Assembly (NCBI GenBank): GCA_006384855.1
Contig: VCJN01003147.1
Span: forward strand, 1 to 64,000
Length of the DNA: 64,000 bases
Reading direction: 5' to 3'
DNA from: Tetraselmis striata
Lineage: Eukaryota; Chlorophyta; Chlorodendrophyceae; Chlorodendrales; Chlorodendraceae
Under the pieces are notes generated by a model that saw only the letters and a list, made by a program, of their open reading frames with translations, did no database searches and was not told the DNA's origin. The position numbers and the translations under genes are program-made. Position 1 is the first letter of the stretch. Each line of letters begins with the position of its first letter. Of the stretch, positions 56,979 through 64,000 are shown piece after piece.

Positions 56979-57650
56979 GGCGACCGTCTGCAGATCAAGG
57001 CGAGGATGGGTGTTCGCTTGGGGAGTTGGCGCGGTTGCGGCGGGCGATGGATATGGGCTGCTGTCGCCTTCCGTGTTTGCGCCGGGATGATATATCGCGC
57101 CGCCCGCCCACGTCGTCAAGCCCGCTCTCGTCATGAATCTTGATGATACGAGTACCGGTGCATTCTCCGGACGCTCTCCCTGTAACGAAAAAGTTCATAC
57201 GAGTACCGGTACTGTATACACGGCGGGGCGGGGTACAGCGAGGGTCAGGTGAAGGTGAAGCCCAGCTCATCCAGCCACGCTGCCGTCGCCAGCGCGACAG
57301 CAGAATTTATTTCCACGGCGTAAAATACAAGTTTGCGCGCTGGCGGCGTGGCGCTGCTTCGCTGTCATGCTACGGCGATACGATGATATCGCACAACATA
57401 CTGAACCTTTCATACAGATTGTCCTCGTAGTTTACGAGCATTTTTTTATGTACGACTGATCTAAACAAGTTTAGATCTTGTTTATGATCTAAACTCGTCA
57501 TTTATTATTTCATATGGGGTTTCCTCCTTTCCAAACCGCTTTTCCGGCTACCGTTGCTGCTAAATGGTAAGGGTTACTGGTTCACTTTAGGGTGCAGCAC
57601 GAGTACATATATAAAATCAGCCGTACTAACAGCTGAGCCGCCATCTTCCA
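56979..57650. other. Upstream region of CLPP5 with repeat debris
   Basis: It holds copy C of the short dispersed core (57146-57210) and a minus-strand frame ending ALATAAWLDELGFTFT at about 57244, which could be the last exon of a lost gene but matches nothing recognised. TTTAGATC and GATCTAAA words around 57460-57500 form a small inverted repeat. Confidence 0.4.
57146..57210 (-). repeat. Short dispersed 34-base core between local direct repeats, copy C
   Basis: ATACGAGTACCGGT occurs at 57146-57159 and again at 57197-57210. The 37 bases between them contain the core GCATTCTCCGGACGCTCTCC and onward to AAAAAG shared with copies A and B. The 14-base flanks are exact. Confidence 0.7.
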
Positions 57651-57699
57651 GTTTCGCCGCGTTACACGCAGCGATTAATTAACTGTCTCATAACCTGTT

Positions 57700-59640
57700 G
57701 CGAGCAAGGTCACACCCGGCTCACCATCAAACCCGCGTGTGAAATTCTCATCCGTAAGTCCGTGCATCACCATGCCAGATGGAGAAGAACCCGTCGTTGA
57801 GCCAACACTCGAATCGCTACAAGCAGACGTGAAGGCCCAATATTCATTATTGCGCAAGCTTGTAAGAGCGGTAGCCCAATTGACGGCTCGTGATCGTGTT
57901 GTTATTGATGGAGACGAAGCACATGCCTCTGGCTCAGGGCAGAGCGTCGCGCGGGACAGCCAGCAGGCAGCGAGGGGCCACAGAGCGCCCCGATTAGAGA
58001 TAGATAGCCCACAGCGGCCGTGTCGGAGGAAAATCCGCGAGTGGCGAGGACGACTACCTCGCAGTGCCAGAGCTAATGCAACGAGTAGCGAGCAGAGGTC
58101 GTTGGTCACGACGAGACCGTTCGACCGGTCAGCCGAGTGCCCTTGCTCTTCTCCCTGAGAACCGACATGACGAACGACTACCTCAGCAAGCAGGATGACC
58201 GGCGTCAGCCGGCCTAGGAGGAGTATCTTTTGATGTCGTGTTTCGGAGCCCACATTGCGGCTCTTTTCGTGGCTCTCGACGAGATGCTACCTTACGTCTC
58301 TGTTGCTAATCAAGACTTTACCCCTAGCTCGCGCGCGGCGGAATCACGCCAAGGCCATCGACAAGGCGTTTCGCTTTCGTCTAGCCTTCCTGCGGGGACT
58401 GAACGAGATCAAGCGTGTACACGTACGGCGGTAACCAAGGTGCTCTGGACGTATTGCGAGCCCACCATTTTCAGCCTGCCGCCGACCATATATGGGCTCT
58501 GCGATTTTTGGGGACCGACTTGATGAAGGACTACGAGCGTCGCGTCTTCGACGAGGCGACGGTCGCAAGCAGCGCAAAGCTACCGCTCCTACTGCTCGGG
58601 CAGCTGCGGCGTTCGCAGAACGCGGGCATGGACTTTGACGTGGCGGCGGTCCGGGGCGTAGCGAAGCTGAGCACAAGTGGCGGTGTGGGGCGCCGTTTTT
58701 GTTGGAGTAGATTTTTGGCGAATTACGAGGTCACCTTTCGGTGACCGCCGCGCGGCGAACCCTTGGCAGCTCAGTGGCGGATATGAGCGCCATGTGTCCG
58801 GACCGGACCCTCGTCCCACTGTACAGACTTCCTTTAGACCTTCCTCGGTGCGGCGCTTCTTACAGCCACACCCGAGTGCGGCTCAACCATCCGCACACCC
58901 GCACATAGCTATCGGCTCAACAATCCGCCCCCCGTATGTACCATCTCATCACCGCTGCGTCCGTCGGTTGTTACATTGCGTGTTACAAATGGTTCGCAAC
59001 GACCACCCTACACGCGTGTACGTTACGCGCGCGACATGGGCTACGAGCGCGACGGGCGCGCGGGTCGGCCCTCCTGCTACCTGAACCTTGTCACGCAAAC
59101 TTGCACTTATTCCCTCACTAAATAACCCGTCAAGCAATTACTGGCCAACCGCCAGCAACCTAATCGCCGCGGCCGAGTACTTTGCTAAAATGGACTGGCC
59201 CATGTTTCCCCTTCGGCCAAGCGCCGTACTACTTACGTAATAGCCCGAAGCTGTCGCCCCTTGTGCTGCTCAACTCCGGTCTCGTCTGCAGGAGGCGTTC
59301 GGCTCGGACGAGGGCAGCGGGCCCTCGACCTACTCTCTAGCTCCCTCACCGCTCAGACGCTTAAGAGCTACGCCGGCAGGCTGTCTCAGTTTGCGGATTT
59401 ATTCTGCCACGACCCTGAGAACATCAGCATGCTAGAGGCGACCACTGCTACTATTGTCGTCCGGTATGTCGTTTGGATTGGTGAGCGGGTTGCAATTTGG
59501 GCTAAGTCGTTACAACCCTACTTGCCAGCAATCAATGGTAGGGAAGGAGGAGCTACTAACGGAGGGGTGCCACTAACTCGGCGGACGACGGTGTCCTTAG
59601 AGCCACAAAAGAGCGTGTAGTAACGGTATTGGCGGTACTT
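57700..59640 (+). mobile_element. Second tyrosine-recombinase element remnant
   Basis: A gag-like start with a short coiled-coil head lies at 57772-58158 (MPDGEEPVVEPTLESLQADV). Gag-like pieces follow (DEMLPYVSVANQDF at about 58280; DHIWALRFLGTDLMKDYERR at about 58486). The helical N-terminus of a tyrosine recombinase lies at 59310-59540 (LTAQTLKSYAGRLSQFADLF, then ATTATIVVRYVVWIGERV). No reverse transcriptase was recognised. The element is broken in several places and looks old. Confidence 0.6.
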
Positions 59641-60369
59641 GTACGGCCGATAGGAAGCTGCAGTTGCGGGACACCAGAGGCGGCCTCACCGGTATAAGTT
59701 CTAGTAGGACGAGTGGCCGTAAAATGAGATGTGGACGTTGACGACTGCACCCGCGCCATCGCAGCGCCCGCGCTCACCAGCACCTCCACTCCCGCCGGAC
59801 CCACAAGGAAGTCGCCCCAACAAATTAAAGGGCCAAGGGGGCGGGCCGGAAGACGCCTCACGGCTCCGGCGGGACTATCCATCCACTGGCCACGCCACGG
59901 CCAGGTGACGTGGCCCAGGGGGGTCGAAGGGGGAGGGGGGGGGGGGGCTCCGCGGATTAATATATCGCGGATTATCGCCCCCGTCGCGAAGCGGACGATG
60001 AGGAAGCGGCGGTGAGGTATCCGGGTACTCACTTGCTGCTGCAAATATCATCCCGCCCGCAGCGACCGAGATGCGCGTGTCACGCGCGTGAGGAAGCGAC
60101 GATTTCGCGCGGCGCGCGCCTGTCTGCCGCGGCGTGCGTTCGGCGCGCATGCCGCACGGGCGGTCGTTCAGCAGGTGCGCGTCACGCGGGGCGGGCCCTG
60201 CCCGGGCGGCGGACGAGACGCGAAGAATCGAGTTTGCGGCGTACACAGCGCCGTCCCGAGCTGTCGGTCTTTCGCATGTGCGCCTGGCCCACCATCGTGC
60301 TCTGCCCCACTCGACCCGTCTCAGCTACACTTGGTTTCAGAGTTCAGAGCGAAGGTGCAGCCGCGCAAG
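59641..60369. other. Upstream region of UNC119
   Basis: GC-rich DNA with long open frames on both strands but no recognised domain. A G homopolymer lies at about 59935-59947. The UNC119 promoter and any 5' untranslated exon should lie here. Confidence 0.4.
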
Positions 60370-60901
60370 ATGAGGGGGGACTGGCGCAGTATCAACCCCG
60401 CGGAGGTGTTGACCTACGAGAAACCTACGGAAGGTGCGCGGCGGCCGGAAACCGGGGGCAAAACAAGGCAAGCGGGCGTGGAAGGGGGGGCTGGGAAGGG
60501 GGGGCGGCAGGGGCCGCTCCCGGCTCTCGCTCGGGGTTCGCCCGGCTCGCCGCTGCCACGGTTGACCGCCTCCGTCCCCGCAGCCAACATCCCCGCTGCG
60601 ATCTTGCCATCCCGTCCCTCGCGTCAGCCCACCTCGCGTAAGCCTGCTGGTGACCTGGCGGCCGCGGGTCCGGCCCGTCGCCCCAGGTCAGCAGCTAACC
60701 CCCGGCGCGGCGTCACCGGGGGGGGGCTCGCGCGAGGCGGCGCCCCGTTCCAACCCCCTTCCACTCATTAGTCGCCACGCGGATACTGGAGAGCAGCTCT
60801 CCAGCCTTGCTACGAGACAGAAGCGGCCGCAGCGGGGCAGGCCTGCACGTAAACCCCGCGCGCTGCTGCCGGGCCATGGCGGGAGGCGCCGCTGAGCTGC
60901 G

Positions 60902-60935
<34 letters not shown>

Positions 60936-62490
60936 CCGCGCTCGCGCTGCGCAGGCTTCCTGTGCCCTCTCAGCGCGAACAGCTATGGCATTGAGTTCCT
61001 AGAGTTTGAGATCAAGGACTACGACACAAACAAGTGTGTCTTCAAGGTATGGTACCCCCCTCTCTTCTCCCCTCTGTCCCACGTGGGTGTGAACACTTTA
61101 GCCCATATCCATGCTGCCACCTGTGGACATCGTCCGCTGGGAAGCTTCTGGCACACGGGACGCCCTTAACTCAGCTGTAGCAGAGGCCAGGAGCAGGGCA
61201 TGGAGCTGTGCTGCTCAGCCCATGCTGCTGCTGCTGCTCTCCGGCAGCCCTGTCTGAGCCCTCCACCCTTCCTTTGCCCCCCCCCCCTTGCGCCGCACAG
61301 GTCGCGCGCGACGGGGACTCGGACACCATCCCCGACGAGATGCTGACGAAGGAGATGGAGGAGGCGATCCGCTCTGTGCGGTACCACTTTGACGCGGAGT
61401 TTCTGGGCTACAAAACCGTGCGGACTTCGTGAGACCCCCCCCCCACCCCCTTTCCCCTTACTCCTCTAACCCCTTTCTCTCCTCTGTGACCTTCACGTGT
61501 CACCACATGCCCTGCGGTACCAATATCTGACTTGCATGGTGGTCCCGACAGGCTGAAATTCAGCGTGGGCGACAAGCCGGTCCCCAACTTCAGGATGATC
61601 GAGCGGCATTACTTCCAGGTCCGCTGCCGCCTCCACGCAGCGGCTCTGGGCGGGCGCAAACGGGGCGGGGGCCAGGACGAGGGGCGGCGAACGGCTGGCG
61701 GCCACTGGCGGCTGGTAGTCGGGGGCTAACGCTCGCTGACACCACGCCGGCTGCGCTGCTGCGCGATGCCGCAGGACAAGCTGATCCGGACGTACGACTT
61801 CCCCTTCGGCTTCTGCATCCCCAGCAGCACCAACAGCTGGGAGACCATCTACCCCATGCCCGACAACTCGCCCGCCCAGATACAGGAGTTTGTAAGCGCG
61901 CCTCCGCCCGCCCGACGCCCGCCCCTCCCCTTTCCCAAGTGCCGCATGCGTAAACGCGACAAACCACTGTACCTGGAATGCGACTAACAATGTGACATCT
62001 AGGAAACATATTACCTCTCTTATACATCCATATGAAATCCAGAGTCACACCGCAAGTAGACAGTGTTCATGTGATCGGCACAGCAACCCCAAGAGCCCCC
62101 CCCGCACAGGCACTGCCGAGATCTGTGATGGTCACATATATTTTTGCGCAGCTTTTGCGCCGCACACGAACAGAACTCCTCACAGTTTGTGCCGTGTTTG
62201 TATGGCACGAGCGGATCCCCTGGTAGTACCGCATGCCGGTCACCTCCGATGCGAGATCGGATACGGTGCTTGTAGTGGTACCTTGGCAATTCCTGCCGGG
62301 CGTATTAGACTCAGCCCCCCTTGTTAATGCTCGAGGAGTTAGCCCGTCTCTGCCCCCCTCCCCCCTCCCCCCCCCCCCCCCCCCCACCTTCCGGCAGGTG
62401 GACAACCCCTTCTCGCACAGGTCCGATAGCTTCTATTTCGTGGACGACCAGCTCATCATGCACAACAAGGCGGAGTACTCGTACTCCTAG
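60370..62490 (+). CDS. UNC119: UNC119-family lipid-cargo chaperone
   Basis: Six exons, 60370-60433, 60955-61046, 61301-61428, 61552-61618, 61775-61891 and 62398-62490, agree in phase and give 186 residues. UNC119 has an immunoglobulin-like fold that binds N-myristoylated proteins, moves them between membranes and delivers them to cilia under ARL3 control. Family signatures are clear: [44 protein letters not shown] and, at the end, [22 protein letters not shown]. Animal UNC119 is about 240 residues; the missing length is the variable N-terminus. Start chosen at 60370 because the acceptor-like GTGCAG just upstream and the weak upstream frame make longer forms unlikely. Several introns carry C homopolymers. 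TGTAA at 62566 follows the stop by 76 bases. Confidence 0.93.
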
Positions 62491-63820
62491 AGGCGCCGGC
62501 CCGCCCACCTCACTCCGCGAGCGACATAGCCGCCGTGCCATTGCCCCCTCCCACCGGCGCCTGCCTGTAACCCTCTATCATGTGCCCACCGTGAGACGTG
62601 CATGAATTTGCGCGCGGCATGTGCGAGGGATCCACTAGCGGTGACTGTCGGTGCGATCCTCCCATTCAGGACCTGATCCCGTCGCAGCTGACTCCAATGC
62701 AGCGGTGTGCCCATCAGGTCTGATGCAGGGCTGCCTCATTAGCTTTTTGGCAGCACCACCCCACCTCCACGCAGTGGGCGCTGGTAACCCCTAAGACCCG
62801 TGCCCAGGTGGGTGCTGTAGGAGGCTAAGCGGGGTGGCTGGTTGCCGCTGATCCGCTGGTGTCCTCCGTGGCATGTGTCTTGACTAGCGCGGACTTGATG
62901 GTGATGTGATGGATGTGATGGATGGTGATGTGTTGTGATGGTTGTAGAAGCGCTGGCGATCAGGCATGTTTAGCTACCCGTTGTAACTTTGCCGTCAGCC
63001 TGGCTCCCCTGCGGCTGGGGATGGGCCTGGCGGGCAGGCACCAAGCTCCTCTGCGCCGGTACCGGATGGATGGATCGGCGCCACATGTGCTCCTATCAGC
63101 ATCACCTTCGCCAGTCGGGCTCTGCTCGTGCCAATGCTCAGGCCTGGGTACGGTCCGATCGTGAGCCGTTTCTGGGGATAGCGCCTTACAGAGCCCCGTG
63201 TGCATGATATGGGCGGGAGGGAGTGAGAGTGAGAGGCTGCCTTGGCTGTAGTGTATCTTGCTGTGCTGGGCATGAGGGCTGTGGTGTGCACACGGCAAGC
63301 CGCAAGACGACTGCCCCGTCCTCCTCACCTGTCTTCCCCCTGGCCGGGAGGAAGCAAGGGAGGATGTACTGCTGGGAGCAGAGTTGGGGCTTGGAGTGCA
63401 CACTGTCTGACATTAGTTATACGTCCGAAATACGGTTTAGCCTCTATCGCCCACTGTCTCTCTGCAGCGTTCGCGAGTTTAGCTGTAGGCGCGTGCCGAT
63501 TGTGTTCCCCGGGGTGACAACAAAAAAAGACTATAGAGGCAGTAGATGGTAGACGCCAAAACCCCCGGATATGAGCATACTGAAAAGCTCAAATATATAG
63601 CGACTCGTCGCTAGGTACGCCACTGCGCTGGTATGTCATAGCGTAAGTAGGACACTCCCTTTGTACAGAGTAGTGAGAGTATGATGGACATCATTTCAAA
63701 AGCAACTCGAATCTGTACTGTGCGCAATTTTCAAGACCTGGTCGAGGCGTCGGGACATCAGCTCGCAGCGGATGAAGGCTATTTTTTACACCGCGTAACG
63801 TGTGACGGAGTCCCGCGCCA
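62491..63820. other. Intergenic space between convergent UNC119 and UTP18 ends
   Basis: No gene was supported. A short GATGTGATG repeat lies at about 62896-62944. Both flanking genes end into this space. Confidence 0.5.
62566..62570 (+). terminator. TGTAA poly(A) signal candidate of UNC119
   Basis: TGTAA lies 76 bases past the TAG at 62488-62490, the same spacing as for the two convergent genes near 14.4-15.0 kb. Confidence 0.55.
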
Positions 63821-64000
63821 TCACGCCTCCGAGTAGTGGTGCAAGCGGTAGAGCAGCGCGCGGCCTTTCGCGTTGCCGACGGCGAGGTAGCCGCCACCGG
63901 GGCTGAACGCCACGCTGTGCACAAAGTGCAGCGGGCTGCGGCCGCTGGGCCAGTTGGAGTATACCGTGCGGCTGGGGACGTGCACGATGCGCAGCGCGTC
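63821..64000 (-). CDS. UTP18: UTP18, U3 snoRNP WD40 protein, C-terminal part
   Basis: The last 59 codons and the stop are in the window; the rest lies beyond the right edge. UTP18 is a WD40 propeller of the small-subunit processome that works with U3 snoRNA in 18S rRNA maturation in the nucleolus. The frame reads VYSNWPSGRSPLHFVHSVAF and ends GYLAVGNAKGRALLYRLHHY then SEA, matching the conserved final blade of UTP18 in plants and animals. A minus-strand TGTAA at 63790-63786 lies about 30 bases past the stop. Confidence 0.88.
   Translation of the reverse strand, partial: DALRIVHVPSRTVYSNWPSGRSPLHFVHSVAFSPGGGYLAVGNAKGRALLYRLHHYSEA

Noticed and set aside
57244-57330. Minus-strand tail ALATAAWLDELGFTFT as a gene end
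   Set aside because: It looks protein-like, but no upstream exon or family match could be found, so it is only noted within the flanking region.
1-64000. tRNA or rRNA genes
   Set aside because: No cloverleaf consensus or rRNA-like stretch was recognised by eye on either strand; a covariance-model search would be needed to exclude tRNAs with introns.

Overview
The window reads as nuclear DNA of a flagellate green alga (Chlorophyta). The evidence is GC-rich exons with many short GT-AG introns, a nuclear gene for a plastid ClpP protease subunit of plant CLPP5 type, an UNC119 gene (a lipid-cargo chaperone tied to cilia), an internal CCCTAAA tract matching the plant-type telomere repeat, and TGTAA motifs 30-110 bases past several stop codons, as in chlorophyte poly(A) signals. 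The species cannot be named from sequence alone.

Layout. From 496 to 14365 (+) lie 24 exons of a paladin-like, tyrosine-phosphatase-fold protein whose 5' end is outside the window. Convergent to it, 21453 to 15003 (-), is a 12-exon protein with two retropepsin-like aspartic protease motifs. From 22390 to 26875 sits a Ginger/KRBA2-type DNA transposon with terminal inverted repeats built from about ten small palindromes each. A LINE tail follows (to about 27670), then two coiled-coil genes (28093-28593 and 30275-32065), then a LINE-like reverse transcriptase with one open frame of over 900 codons (35637-32887, -). From 36 to 45 kb the DNA is repeat-rich: a LINE tail copy, and an old tyrosine-recombinase (DIRS-like) retroelement between two long direct repeats. 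A four-exon DNA cytosine-5 methyltransferase with a C-terminal Tudor-like domain runs from 51396 to 45444 (-). More LINE debris lies at 52.2-53.6 kb, then CLPP5 (56978-54208, -), a second tyrosine-recombinase element remnant (57.7-59.6 kb), UNC119 (60370-62490, +), and the C-terminus of the U3 snoRNP protein UTP18 at the right edge (64000-63821, -).

How it fits together. The recognisable host genes are housekeeping or organelle functions that happen to be neighbours: phosphoinositide-type signalling, plastid proteolysis, lipid-cargo transport, pre-rRNA processing and DNA methylation. No operon-like or cluster logic is visible. Mobile elements of at least four classes (Ginger DNA transposon, LINEs of two kinds, tyrosine-recombinase retroelements, short dispersed repeats) fill the intergenic space between 22 and 45 kb and 52 and 60 kb.

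Genome-scale habits visible here are long C-homopolymers on the sense strand of introns, often within a few bases of the 5' splice site, and a handful of probable GC-AG introns. All exon borders were worked out by hand from splice consensus, conserved family motifs and reading-phase agreement across junctions. For the paladin-like, protease, methyltransferase, ClpP and UNC119 genes the phases agree at every junction.
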